NCBI GenBank assembly: GCA_023419605.1
Contig: JAEZXR010000137.1
Location: forward strand, 1-64,000
Direction of reading: 5' to 3'
Length of the DNA: 64,000 nt
Origin: Bacillota bacterium
GTDB lineage: Bacteria > Bacillota > Clostridia > Acetivibrionales > JAEZXR01
The notes below the pieces were generated by a model, which was not told the origin of the DNA, ran no database searches, and worked only from the letters and a program-made list of their open reading frames with translations. Positions 53,616 through 62,023 of the stretch are shown in pieces. How positions within the stretch are numbered: the first letter of the stretch is position 1; the number at the start of each line of letters is the position of its first letter. The translations under genes were made by a program, and so were the position numbers.

Positions 53616-54291
53616 TAATAATTCTTTGAATGATGTAACGTATAATAAAATCAGGGAAGATATCATGAACATGACGCTGGAACCGGGAATGGATGTCAGC
53701 GTGCAGAAGCTTTCCGAACGCTACGGGGTCAGCAGAACGCCGGTACGTGAAGCCGTAGTCCGCCTTCAACAGTCGGGATTGGTGGAAATCTACCCGCAGC
53801 GAAAAACCGTAGTATCCAAAATTGATTTGCAAAGAGTGCGTGAGGAGTGGTTTATCCGGACTTCACTGGAATCTGCCGTGGTGGATGAATTCATCCGAAA
53901 ATGCAGCGAGCTGGTGGCGGATACCATGCAGGAACTGATCAGCAAGCAAAAAAAATATATGGCGAAAGAGCATTTCAGAGATTTTTATTGTAAGGATAAT
54001 CGTTTTCACCAGCTTATTTTTGAGACGGCAGGAGAGGAGCTTTCCTGGTTTACCATTGAAGACGTCGCCTCCCATTATAATCGTATCCGTCTGTTGTACG
54101 GCAAGATGAGGGGCGGGGATCAATCTGACATTGATAAACATGAAAAAATGGTTGCGGCAACCCGCAAGCGGGATGTGGAAGCCATGCGCAAGGTGGTTAT
54201 GGAGCACTCCAATAACCTGCTGGAGCAGGTAAAAAGCATGTCGAAGCAATATCCGCATTTTTTTCAGGGGAATTCAACGATGCAAATATAG
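53602..54291 (+). CDS. GntR-family (FadR/FCD) transcriptional regulator
   Basis: Predicted 229-residue repressor with TTG start overlapping the preceding gene. The winged helix (about 10-75) shows LSERYGVSRTPVREAVVRLQ. The all-helical FCD ligand domain (about 85-220) carries family-typical histidines and acids (DNRFHQLIFETAGEEL, DIDKHEKMVAA, VMEHSNNLLEQ). FCD regulators sense organic acids and bind palindromes. The three CTAACATGYTAG operators upstream of the transporter at 49078 are the best candidate sites. Confidence 0.88.
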   Translation: MKIINNNSLNDVTYNKIREDIMNMTLEPGMDVSVQKLSERYGVSRTPVREAVVRLQQSGLVEIYPQRKTVVSKIDLQRVREEWFIRTSLESAVVDEFIRKCSELVADTMQELISKQKKYMAKEHFRDFYCKDNRFHQLIFETAGEELSWFTIEDVASHYNRIRLLYGKMRGGDQSDIDKHEKMVAATRKRDVEAMRKVVMEHSNNLLEQVKSMSKQYPHFFQGNSTMQI

Positions 54292-54357
54292 ATAGGGATT
54301 TGCTCATTTAAGCGGATAGCATAGAGAATAACTGAATAAAAAGTAGTAATAAAAGCG

Positions 54358-54398
54358 AGGAAGAGTTGTCATTGTGAAGCGAATGACGATTCTTCCTT
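54358..54398. terminator. Hairpin after the GntR gene
   Basis: AGGAAGAGTTGTCATT (54358-54373) pairs, with G-T wobbles, with AATGACGATTCTTCCTT (54382-54398). No T-run follows, so termination is uncertain. Confidence 0.45.
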
Positions 54399-54509
54399 GT
54401 TCGGTTTGTGAGCTGAAAAACCGTTCCTTGACTCATATCAATAGTGGAGTTAAAAGGAACTTCCTATATTGTAAAAGTCCGGTACTGAGCTTTCCTTTAT
54501 GTCATCGAT

Positions 54510-54532
54510 TTGTGTTATAATAATATACACAA
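54510..54532. promoter_or_regulatory. Operator/-10 of the TetR gene
   Basis: TTGTGT and ACACAA are inverted around 11 bp. The interior contains TATAAT (54516-54521), so binding would block the promoter of the TetR gene at 54559, suggesting autoregulation. Confidence 0.5.
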
Positions 54533-54558
54533 TATGGATTTGGAAGGAAAGAAACAAA

Positions 54559-55122
54559 ATGCCTGTTTCATCATTTACAGAAAGGGCGCTTGCCGATTCA
54601 CTGAAAAAATTGATGATGTCCTATCCCATCAATAAAATCAGGATTAAAATGATTACGGATGACTGCGGCCTTACACGCCATACGTTCTACAACCATTTTC
54701 AGGATGTCTATGGTTTGCTGGGGTGGATTTATAAGAATGAAATCATCGAAGATCTGGAGAAATACTGCGATCTTGCACATTGGAAAAAGGGAATCCTTCT
54801 TGTATTACAATATACCCTGGACAACCGGACCATCTGCCTGAATACGTTCCGTTCCTTAGGCCGTGACCATCTTGAATCCTTTTTATACAAGGTGTTTGAT
54901 CGGGTTTTGACCGGTATCATCAAGGATATCACACAGAATATGAATGTAGATGAGAATATTAAAAGAGAGACCGCCGATTTTTATGCCAATGCAATGATGG
55001 GTGTCTTTATTGCATGGCTGAAGCAGGGGGTGAAAGAGGAGCCTGTTCTAATTGCAAACCGGATTGAAAAAATGGTAAAAGGGAATATCACACGGTTAAT
55101 GGAAGAGTATAACAAATCGTAA
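54559..55122 (+). CDS. TetR-family regulator (DhaS-like)
   Basis: Predicted 187-residue regulator, start at 54559 after GGAAGGAAAG. The N-terminal helix-turn-helix (about 20-52) reads INKIRIKMITDDCGLTRHTF followed by YNHFQDVYGLLGWIYKNEI, characteristic of the DhaS-like TetR subgroup. The C-terminal all-helical domain binds a ligand, here probably a fatty acid because the next gene is oleate hydratase. It has its own terminator. Confidence 0.85.
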   Translation: MPVSSFTERALADSLKKLMMSYPINKIRIKMITDDCGLTRHTFYNHFQDVYGLLGWIYKNEIIEDLEKYCDLAHWKKGILLVLQYTLDNRTICLNTFRSLGRDHLESFLYKVFDRVLTGIIKDITQNMNVDENIKRETADFYANAMMGVFIAWLKQGVKEEPVLIANRIEKMVKGNITRLMEEYNKS

Positions 55123-55151
55123 AATAAACTGTATACATTTACACATTCAGA

Positions 55152-55187
55152 AGCATTTGTGCAATTTTTGCACAGATGCTTTTTTTG
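55152..55187 (+). terminator. Rho-independent terminator
   Basis: AGCATTTGTGCAA (55152-55164) pairs with TTGCACAGATGCT (55168-55180), followed by seven T. It ends the TetR gene. Confidence 0.85.
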
Positions 55188-55205
55188 TTCATTGAATAAG
55201 GAATC

Positions 55206-55234
55206 TTGGAATATTATCCTATAGATAATATACA
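55206..55234 (+). promoter_or_regulatory. ohyA promoter with palindrome in the spacer
   Basis: TTGGAA (55206-55211), 17 bp, TATACA (55229-55234). The spacer and first -10 bases form the perfect palindrome TATTATC-CTATA-GATAATA (55212-55230), a well-placed operator for the TetR regulator encoded upstream. Confidence 0.65.
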
Positions 55235-55257
55235 ATGAAGGAAAGGTAGCGATTAAA

Positions 55258-56952
55258 ATGGGTAATTATCAAAAAATCAATCCGCTGGCACCTAAAAACA
55301 TTGAAGGAAGAAATGCTTATCTCATAGGTGGCGGCATCGGCTCTCTTGCTGCCGCAGCATTTCTGATCCGGGATGCGCACATGCCTGGCAGGAACATCCA
55401 TGTAATGGAGCAGTTGGATATCTTTGGCGGTTCGATGGACGGTGCCGGAACTGCGGAAAAAGGCTATACTGCCCGAGGCGGCAGAGAGATTGAAGAGCAT
55501 TTTGAATGCTTTATGGAACTGTTTAGCTTTATTCCATCTTTAAAGGACCCCAACAGGAGTGTATTGGACGAGTTTCGTGAACTGAATCTGGAAGAGCCCA
55601 TCGAATCCCATTGCCGTCTGGTCAGCAGTCAAGGAGAGAAAGTAGATTTTTCCAGCCTTGGGTTATCGAAGGGAAATGCAATGGAGCTTGCAAAGTTACA
55701 CATACTGACTGAGGACGCTCTTGGAGCAACCACAATTGAACAGTATTTCAGCCCAAGCTTCTTTGAAACTAATTTCTGGTATTTCTGGGCTTCCATGTTC
55801 GCTTTTGAGAGATGGCACAGCGTTGTTGAGGTGAAGCGGTATATGGAGCGGTTTATGCATCTGATCGGTGGTATGAACCGCCTCGAGGGGATTCTCCATA
55901 CCGAGTATAACCAGTATGACTCCCTGATCCTGCCCCTCATCACATGGCTGAAAGCGCAGGATGTGTGTTTCGATACCGGCTATAAGGTCACTGATATAGA
56001 TTTTGATTTTTCCAACAATGAAAAGGTTGCCACAGCAATCCGCTATACGCAAAATGGAGCGGAAAAGGTAATTGCCGTAAAACGGGATGATATTGTATTG
56101 TTTACCAACGGTTCAATGACCGAAAACACCACAAGGGGTGATATGAATACCGCAGCGGTCATCAACCGTTCCGATGACAAGGGCTGCTTCAGCGTATGGG
56201 AGAAGATTGCGAAAAAATCTCCCGACTTTGGACATCCGGAGGTGTTTTGCAACGACATCGATAAGACAAAATGGCTGTCATTCACCGTTACGTTAAAGGA
56301 TGATCCTATCGTATTTCCATATCTTCTGGATCTCACCGGAGATAAGCCGGGTATGGGCGGACTTGTTACGATAAAGGACTCCAGCTGGTTTATGAGCTGG
56401 GTCGTTCCAAAGCAGCCGCATTTCATCAATCAGCCGGATAACGTCAAAGTGCTTTGGGCCTATGCTTTGAATCTTGACATAGAGGGAGATTATATCCATA
56501 AGACCATATCCGATTGTACCGGACGTGAAATGTTTGAAGAATTATTGTTCCATATGGGACTGAAGGATAAGATTCCCGAGATATTGTCTCACACGGTCAA
56601 TGTCATTCCAAGCATGATGCCCTATATAACCTCCCAGTTTATGCCACGGATTGCAGGCGACCGACCGGATGTTATTCCGGCCGGAAGCAGGAATTTCGGA
56701 TTCCTTGGACAGTTCGCAGAGATACCGAATGATTGCGTATTCACTGTTGAATATTCGGTACGCAGCGCTATGATGGCAGTGTATGGTTTGATGGAGCTGG
56801 GTAAAGAGGTGGATCCGGTCTATCCGAGCCAGTACGATATCCGCGTTTTGACCAATGCGGCAAAAACCTGCCTGGGCATCGACAAATTGCCTTTAAAAAA
56901 TATTCCTTTGGGTGAATTGGTGAAGAACACTGAAATCTGGAAGCTGCTATAA
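55258..56952 (+). CDS. ohyA: Oleate hydratase (myosin-cross-reactive antigen family)
   Basis: Predicted 564-residue FAD enzyme, start after GAAGGAAAGG. FAD motif GGGIGSL (24-30). GGREIEEHFECF (74-85) contains Glu77, the position of the catalytic Glu of bacterial oleate hydratases. VEVKRYMERFMHLIGGM contains Tyr195, matching the catalytic Tyr. It adds water to the cis-9 double bond of oleate or linoleate to form 10-hydroxy fatty acids, a detoxification of host or plant unsaturated fatty acids. Length is normal. It is likely repressed by the TetR regulator at 54559. Confidence 0.95.
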   Translation: MGNYQKINPLAPKNIEGRNAYLIGGGIGSLAAAAFLIRDAHMPGRNIHVMEQLDIFGGSMDGAGTAEKGYTARGGREIEEHFECFMELFSFIPSLKDPNRSVLDEFRELNLEEPIESHCRLVSSQGEKVDFSSLGLSKGNAMELAKLHILTEDALGATTIEQYFSPSFFETNFWYFWASMFAFERWHSVVEVKRYMERFMHLIGGMNRLEGILHTEYNQYDSLILPLITWLKAQDVCFDTGYKVTDIDFDFSNNEKVATAIRYTQNGAEKVIAVKRDDIVLFTNGSMTENTTRGDMNTAAVINRSDDKGCFSVWEKIAKKSPDFGHPEVFCNDIDKTKWLSFTVTLKDDPIVFPYLLDLTGDKPGMGGLVTIKDSSWFMSWVVPKQPHFINQPDNVKVLWAYALNLDIEGDYIHKTISDCTGREMFEELLFHMGLKDKIPEILSHTVNVIPSMMPYITSQFMPRIAGDRPDVIPAGSRNFGFLGQFAEIPNDCVFTVEYSVRSAMMAVYGLMELGKEVDPVYPSQYDIRVLTNAAKTCLGIDKLPLKNIPLGELVKNTEIWKLL

Positions 56953-56963
56953 GATTTCAAAAT

Positions 56964-57020
56964 AAGCAAAACCATCTGAAATGCTTTTAAAAAGCGTCTT
57001 TCAGGTGGCTTTGCTTTTAT
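56964..57020 (+). terminator. Terminator of oleate hydratase gene
   Basis: AAGCAAA plus CCATCTGAAA pair with TTTCAGGTGG plus TTTGCTT, followed by TTTAT. A long interrupted stem that may also act on minus. Confidence 0.75.
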
Positions 57021-57078
57021 ATCTATCGTAGATAATTTGGTTTTACCATAGAATGTCGATTTTTTAGGCTTTTTCATA

Positions 57079-57711
57079 CTAGTGGTCATGGTTTTCTTCA
57101 GCAGCCTGTGCGATTGCTTTAGTTTCATGTACCGTACCATGCGGATGCTGGGGCGGCGCATAAATAGAATACAATTTGAGCGGTGTATTCCCTGTGTTGA
57201 TTAGATTGTGCCATTTGCCGGCAGGTATGATGAAGGCAGAATCATTATGGACATTAGCCTGAAAATCCAAACTGTCTTTTCTGTCACCCATTTGAACAAG
57301 TCCTTGGCCTTCTTCAATACGTATGAATTGATCCAGGTTGGGGTGGATTTCCAAACCGATGTCTTCCCCGACATTGATGCTCATCAAGGTAAGCTGTAAA
57401 TGCCTTCCTGTCCATAAAGCTGTACGAAAAGTATTGTTTTGCTTGGTAGCCTCCTCAATATTAACTGCAAACGGTTCCGGCCCATAATCCTTTAATTTCA
57501 TTGAAGCACCAGCCTTGGCTTGATCGGTATAAGGAATATATTGATTAGCAAACTGGTTCAAAAAATCTGCGTTATACACTACATTCGGGTCATACATTGG
57601 TGTGTTGCTGAAATAAGGGTATTGATTATAAGTATTGTAAATGTTGTCGTAGCTATACATTGGTGTGTTAACGTAATAGGGGCACGGGTGTATTTTCGGG
57701 ACATTATACAT
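57079..57711 (-). CDS. Cupin protein with Tyr/Asn/Pro-rich N-terminus
   Basis: Predicted 210-residue protein. Start 57711 is preferred because AAAGGA lies about 9 nt upstream; ATGs at 57720 and 57729 are also in frame. The N-terminal about 70 residues are rich in Tyr, Asn and Pro with a repeated NTPMY motif, resembling low-complexity spore-coat proteins. The C-terminal cupin barrel (about 95-195) has GLEIHPNLDQFIRIEEGQG and FIIPAGKWHNLINTGN, keeping the His/Glu/His metal set. The function is unknown; a spore-surface cupin enzyme is a hypothesis. Confidence 0.75.
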   Translation of the reverse strand: MYNVPKIHPCPYYVNTPMYSYDNIYNTYNQYPYFSNTPMYDPNVVYNADFLNQFANQYIPYTDQAKAGASMKLKDYGPEPFAVNIEEATKQNNTFRTALWTGRHLQLTLMSINVGEDIGLEIHPNLDQFIRIEEGQGLVQMGDRKDSLDFQANVHNDSAFIIPAGKWHNLINTGNTPLKLYSIYAPPQHPHGTVHETKAIAQAAEENHDH

Positions 57712-58071
57712 ACGGCTCATTCCTTTCATGGCTTTATAATATAATCATATGTTTTATGGTAAGGAGTTGTGCGTTGATTCACGAATGATGCAGGCAGATC
57801 GGCATTTCTATTTTCGCTGTAATTGCCCTAACCTTTTCTCGTTTCATAGTATGCAATAAATATCTCCTTCCGGGAATGCCCAAAGTAGTAGAAGATCAAC
57901 CGAATCTAAATTTTTTATTGCTTTAATCAAAAAAATCTTTCAGAAATGGGAGGAAGGCAAGCCATTTATGATAAAATTGTACTACATATTAGTTTTAAAC
58001 TATGAAGTAAAGACTTTTATATAATCCGCAGCAGATAGAAAAAGAATAGTAATTTTTCAGGAGGGATTATC

Positions 58072-58542
58072 ATGTTAGGGCATTTAGGATTTTCATATGT
58101 AGGCTTGGTATATTTATTGATGCTGTGGATTCCCAATAGCATATGGAGTAAGAATAAGCCAGTAGACTATAAAACTACCCAGGAAAACAAAGTATTATTA
58201 TTGTTTGAGCGTGTCGGACAAGTATGCTGTACTTGCAGCATACTGATTTTTAGTGATTTTAATATTGCTCCGTTTTCAGCATGGAGTTTGTGGCTCATAG
58301 TATCCTTTGTACTAATGATCCTTTATGAGATTAGCTGGATTCGATATTTTACTAATGAGCATACGGAGAAAAATTTTTATCGCAGCTTTTGGGGGATCCC
58401 TGTACCTGGTGCGAGTCTACCTGTCATGGCGTTTTTGCTATTGGGCATTTACGGTAAAGTTATTTGGCTGATTGCATCGGCTATCATCATTGGTATCGGT
58501 CATATAGGAATCCACATTCAGCATCTAAAAGCGATAAAATAA
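58072..58542 (+). CDS. Four-helix integral membrane protein, unknown function
   Basis: Predicted 156-residue protein, start after AGGAGGG. Four or five hydrophobic helices cover nearly the whole chain: FSYVGLVYLLMLWIP, VGQVCCTCSILIF, FSAWSLWLIVSFVLMIL, and VIWLIASAIIIGIGHIGIHI. Charged segment LLFERVGQ precedes the second helix. No domain is recognised. It is monocistronic, diverging from the cupin gene. Confidence 0.7.
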   Translation: MLGHLGFSYVGLVYLLMLWIPNSIWSKNKPVDYKTTQENKVLLLFERVGQVCCTCSILIFSDFNIAPFSAWSLWLIVSFVLMILYEISWIRYFTNEHTEKNFYRSFWGIPVPGASLPVMAFLLLGIYGKVIWLIASAIIIGIGHIGIHIQHLKAIK

Positions 58543-58597
58543 GTTTTGTAAATTTCAATTTTGTGTATGCCCGGCAAATCGCGTATTTATCACTTCC

Positions 58598-59395
58598 TTA
58601 TTTGTAGTTATTATGATATTTTTTTACCTTTGATGGGGAGTAGCCCTTTATGCTCTTGAAAACCCTGCTAAAATAAAAAATATCGTCAAATCCGCACTTG
58701 CTTGCAGCTTCCTGGACAAGAAACTCACCGCTGGCAATCATATTTTCAGCATTATTGATTCGTGTTTGATTTAAATATTCCTTTACGGTGAGTCCTGTGG
58801 ATTTTTTAAAGAGTGTTCCAAAATAAACAGGATTCAAGCCTACTTTTTTTGCTAATTCAATTACATCAATATGGTTGTTAAAATTTGCATGAATATAATC
58901 GATGGTTTTTTTGATCCTTGGGTCCAATGGCTCGGTGGAATTTTTGTAATACAGGACATTGAAATAATAATGCAAAATGTTCAGAAATAGGGCGCAAACT
59001 TTTATTTTATAGCCTGCTTTTTTTTGCAGCCATTCTATATTGAGATCATGATAAAACGACAACAGATCGTTATCACTATTTATTTTTGAAATAAGGGGAA
59101 ATGGAAGGGCGATATCTTCTCCTCCGAGGTTATAAAGATTAAAATTAGCCGCATAGCTGATTATAAGATGCTGTGGATCGGATACTGCATATCTTCTGCT
59201 ATTTTTAGGAATGCACAGAAGGTCGCCTTTCTCGACTGCATAAGCTGTATCATTAATGACATAGGTAGCTTTACCGTCCAGTATATAAGTCAAATCAATA
59301 AAATCAATGATTGAATCTTCAATCGCCCAGTTTGGCGTGGCACGACGATTAATAAAATAACCCATTTGGGGAATTATATCATCATAATTTACCAT
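58598..59395 (-). CDS. AraC-family transcriptional regulator
   Basis: Predicted 265-residue regulator. Start 59395 follows GGAG by about 9 nt. The N-terminal cupin-like domain (about 10-120) contains YVINDTAYAVEKGDLLCIPK. Two helix-turn-helix units lie at about 165-262 (LNPVYFGTLFKKSTGLTVKE, then DDIFYFSRVFKSIKGYSPSK). It diverges from the fourth transporter operon at 60023 and probably controls it. The region between holds repeat elements. Confidence 0.88.
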   Translation of the reverse strand: MVNYDDIIPQMGYFINRRATPNWAIEDSIIDFIDLTYILDGKATYVINDTAYAVEKGDLLCIPKNSRRYAVSDPQHLIISYAANFNLYNLGGEDIALPFPLISKINSDNDLLSFYHDLNIEWLQKKAGYKIKVCALFLNILHYYFNVLYYKNSTEPLDPRIKKTIDYIHANFNNHIDVIELAKKVGLNPVYFGTLFKKSTGLTVKEYLNQTRINNAENMIASGEFLVQEAASKCGFDDIFYFSRVFKSIKGYSPSKVKKYHNNYK

Positions 59396-59540
59396 TTTAT
59401 ACAGCTCCACTAAAATTTTCTTAAGAAAATACAAATTTTCTTTTCTTTATCTATTGTTTTAATTATAAATGAATTGTACAATATAGACAAGAACCTAACT
59501 CAAATTGTTGTGATTTTTAATAAGATTTGCTATATGGAGT

Positions 59541-59634
59541 GCGATAAGGCTTTTCCATTGCGCTTTAATTACTTTAATGCAGTATCGCAAAAATTAAATT
59601 TCTCCATATGAAATCATTTTTGCGATTTATATAG
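59541..59634. repeat. 94-nt repeat, copy 1
   Basis: Starts GCGATAAGG and ends TTGCGATTTATATAG. It shares roughly three quarters of positions, in the same orientation, with 61872-61964. Internal GCGAT and ATCGC units can form two hairpins. Confidence 0.7.
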
Positions 59635-59750
59635 CTTAAAGTATATGTTTGACCTGAATGTAACGAGGCATAAGATGTTCCCCACCTCTATAGGTGGCGG
59701 GTACCGATTCATTTTATAGGCGGTGAGCACATCTCCCGCCTCGTTGAAAC

Positions 59751-59790
59751 GGCTGGTCGCAAGCAAAGCTTGCTGCTCGCCCATGCAACC
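59751..59790. repeat. 40-bp block shared with the MITE at 11719
   Basis: Begins GGCTGGTCGCAAGC and ends with TGCTGCTCGCCCATGCA plus ACC. The matching block at 11755-11794 differs at a few positions. Upstream (59690-59745), GAGGTGGGG-like and GCCTC/GAGGC complementarity suggests a larger structured repeat. Confidence 0.5.
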
Positions 59791-60022
59791 TGGGTGTGTT
59801 GAAATTGCTATGCAATTTCTTCTGTTGTTATAACATATGTGGTTGTTATTAACGTTAAATATTCATCTATGATAACTATTTTCATTTCATTCATGTATGA
59901 AGCTTTACAAGCTGGATATTTAATATTTTATGGTTGCTGTAATACAAGCTTGGAACTATACAGCACAAGCCAGGTTTTTTGATTAAAGAGGAATTATTTC
60001 ATAAGGTAAAGGGGGGGACGGA

Positions 60023-60973
60023 GTGAAAACTACTCTGTCAAATGCACTGCCTGTAAAGAGGCAAAAGACACTAAGTTATTTAAAACGTTACTGGACGCTT
60101 TATCTTCTGTTGGTTTTACCCATTGCGTATTTCATTGTTTTTCGGTATATACCGATGACCTATATCCAGATAGCGTTTAAGAAGTACAGCATTGTTAAAA
60201 GTGTTTGGGATATGCCATGGGCGGATAATGGCGGCTTTGAATACTTCATCAAAGCGTTCTCCAACCGTGATTTTCTCTTCGCACTGCGCAACACCATCAT
60301 GCTCAATCTGCTCGATTTGATCATTGGCTTTCCAGCGCCCATTATATTGGCGCTGCTGCTAAACGAGCTTACGTTTAAACGCTTCAAAAGCTTAACCCAG
60401 ACAGTGGCTTACATGCCACACTTTCTCTCCTGGATTATAATTGCCGGCCTGGCGTTGCAGCTTTTTGCCCCCACTACCGGTCTCGTAAACATTGTGCTTA
60501 GTCATTTGGGGTTCGATCCTATACCGTTCCTCAATGACCCTACGCATTGGGTGTTTACCTATATACTCCTTGGAGTCTGGCAAAGCGTCGGCTGGAACAC
60601 CATAATTTACCTGGCGTCAATTACGAGCATCGATCCTGAGCTATATGAGGCTGCATCCATGGATGGGGCGGGCCGCTTCAAAAAAATGTGGCACATCACA
60701 TTGCCGGGTATTCGTCCTACAATAATTACTCTGCTCATTTTGAGCCTTGGCCGCATTCTGGGTAGTGAGTTTGACAGGCCGTATGCGCTGGGAAATGCTT
60801 TGGTCAATAATGTGTCCAACGTTATCTCGACTTTTGTTTATACAAACGGTATCCGCGGGCTGCAATTTTCACTGACTACAGCAGTAGGGCTGTTTCAGTC
60901 TGTCGTCTGTGTTATTTTCCTGTTTACCGCAGACGCCATTACTAAAAAGCTCGGCGAGCGCGGCATATGGTAG
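60023..60973 (+). CDS. Carbohydrate ABC transporter permease (LplB type)
   Basis: Predicted 316-residue membrane protein with GTG start after GGGGGGGACG. FRYIPMTYIQIAFKKYSIVK marks the first part. The EAA loop is LYEAASMDGAGRFKKMWHIT, then LP. The end ITKKLGERGIW is less similar to the paralogues than they are to each other, so this set is a more distant lineage. It pairs with the permease at 60988. Confidence 0.9.
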   Translation: MKTTLSNALPVKRQKTLSYLKRYWTLYLLLVLPIAYFIVFRYIPMTYIQIAFKKYSIVKSVWDMPWADNGGFEYFIKAFSNRDFLFALRNTIMLNLLDLIIGFPAPIILALLLNELTFKRFKSLTQTVAYMPHFLSWIIIAGLALQLFAPTTGLVNIVLSHLGFDPIPFLNDPTHWVFTYILLGVWQSVGWNTIIYLASITSIDPELYEAASMDGAGRFKKMWHITLPGIRPTIITLLILSLGRILGSEFDRPYALGNALVNNVSNVISTFVYTNGIRGLQFSLTTAVGLFQSVVCVIFLFTADAITKKLGERGIW

Positions 60974-60987
60974 GGGGGACATAGGAT

Positions 60988-61860
60988 ATGATTAAATCGA
61001 AAACAACGAAAATCGGTGATTGGGTTATTGCATTTATTTGTTTGCTGGTCATTTTAATTTGTTTACTGCCAATGCTTAACATTTTAGCACGTTCTCTCAG
61101 TTCCAAGGATGCACTAATCCGCAACGAGGTTATGCTGTGGCCTAAGGAATTTAATTTTGATGCGTACCGTCTGGTGCTAAATGATATGAGATACGTATGG
61201 TCACTTTCATGGACGGCCATATTGACAGTCATATGCACTATTGTGTCTTTGTTTATGACCACCCTCTGTGCATATCCCCTTATATACGACAAACTGAAGG
61301 GGCGGCGCTTCATCAGCACTTTGATTATATTTACCATGTACTTTAATGCGGGTGCAATTCCAAACTATCTGTTGATGAAGGATCTGGACCTGATCAACCA
61401 CCCATTGGTGCTCATAATTCCGAGCTGTTTAAGCGTATTCAACATGATCATCATGCGCAGTTTCCTTTTCAATATACCGGATAGCTTACGGGAGTCGGCG
61501 GAAATAGACGGTGCAGGACCTATTCGGATACTGGTCAGCATTTATCTGCCCCTATCCACATCAGTGCTTGCTACACTTGCGCTCTTCTATGCTGTGGGAC
61601 GCTGGAACGGTTTTTCAGATGCGCTGATGTATATGAATAATAAGAAATACTTTCCCATACAGCTGCTGCTGTATAACATCATAAACAATTTGACAAGTGT
61701 TGAGGTCGCGACTCAGGAGGGCTTCAACAGCACCCCGGGGATTACGGAAACTCTCAAGGCTGCAACTGTTATGGTTGCTACAGTGCCAATCCTACTGGTT
61801 TATCCATGGCTTCAAAGGTACTTTATTACAGGTGTAACTTTAGGTGCGGTAAAGGGTTAA
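60988..61860 (+). CDS. Carbohydrate ABC transporter permease (YtcP/AraQ type)
   Basis: Predicted 290-residue membrane protein 14 nt after its partner, start after AGGGGGG. Six membrane segments, EAA loop RESAEIDGAGPIRILVSIYL, conserved end FITGVTLGAVKG. The repeat copy 2 begins 11 nt after its stop codon. Confidence 0.92.
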   Translation: MIKSKTTKIGDWVIAFICLLVILICLLPMLNILARSLSSKDALIRNEVMLWPKEFNFDAYRLVLNDMRYVWSLSWTAILTVICTIVSLFMTTLCAYPLIYDKLKGRRFISTLIIFTMYFNAGAIPNYLLMKDLDLINHPLVLIIPSCLSVFNMIIMRSFLFNIPDSLRESAEIDGAGPIRILVSIYLPLSTSVLATLALFYAVGRWNGFSDALMYMNNKKYFPIQLLLYNIINNLTSVEVATQEGFNSTPGITETLKAATVMVATVPILLVYPWLQRYFITGVTLGAVKG

Positions 61861-61871
61861 CAATATTGAAC

Positions 61872-61964
61872 GCGATAAGGGTTTTACATCGCGCTTCAAT
61901 TTCCTTGATATCCCATCGCGATAATTCGTTATTCCGCTGTAATATCATTATCGCGATTTATATT
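61872..61964. repeat. 93-nt repeat, copy 2
   Basis: Direct repeat of 59541-59634, lying between the permease pair and the lipoprotein gene. GCGATAA near the left end and TTATCGC near the right are complementary, and inner ATCGCG units pair as well. Confidence 0.7.
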
Positions 61965-62023
61965 GTGTCGTAGACACTATGTGTCTAAATAATATAATCT
62001 TATTATAAATTAGGAGGGTTATT

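Noticed and set aside
59541..61964. Possible CRISPR repeats
   Set aside because: There are only two copies, 94 nt long, 2.3 kb apart and divergent; no regular spacers or cas genes.
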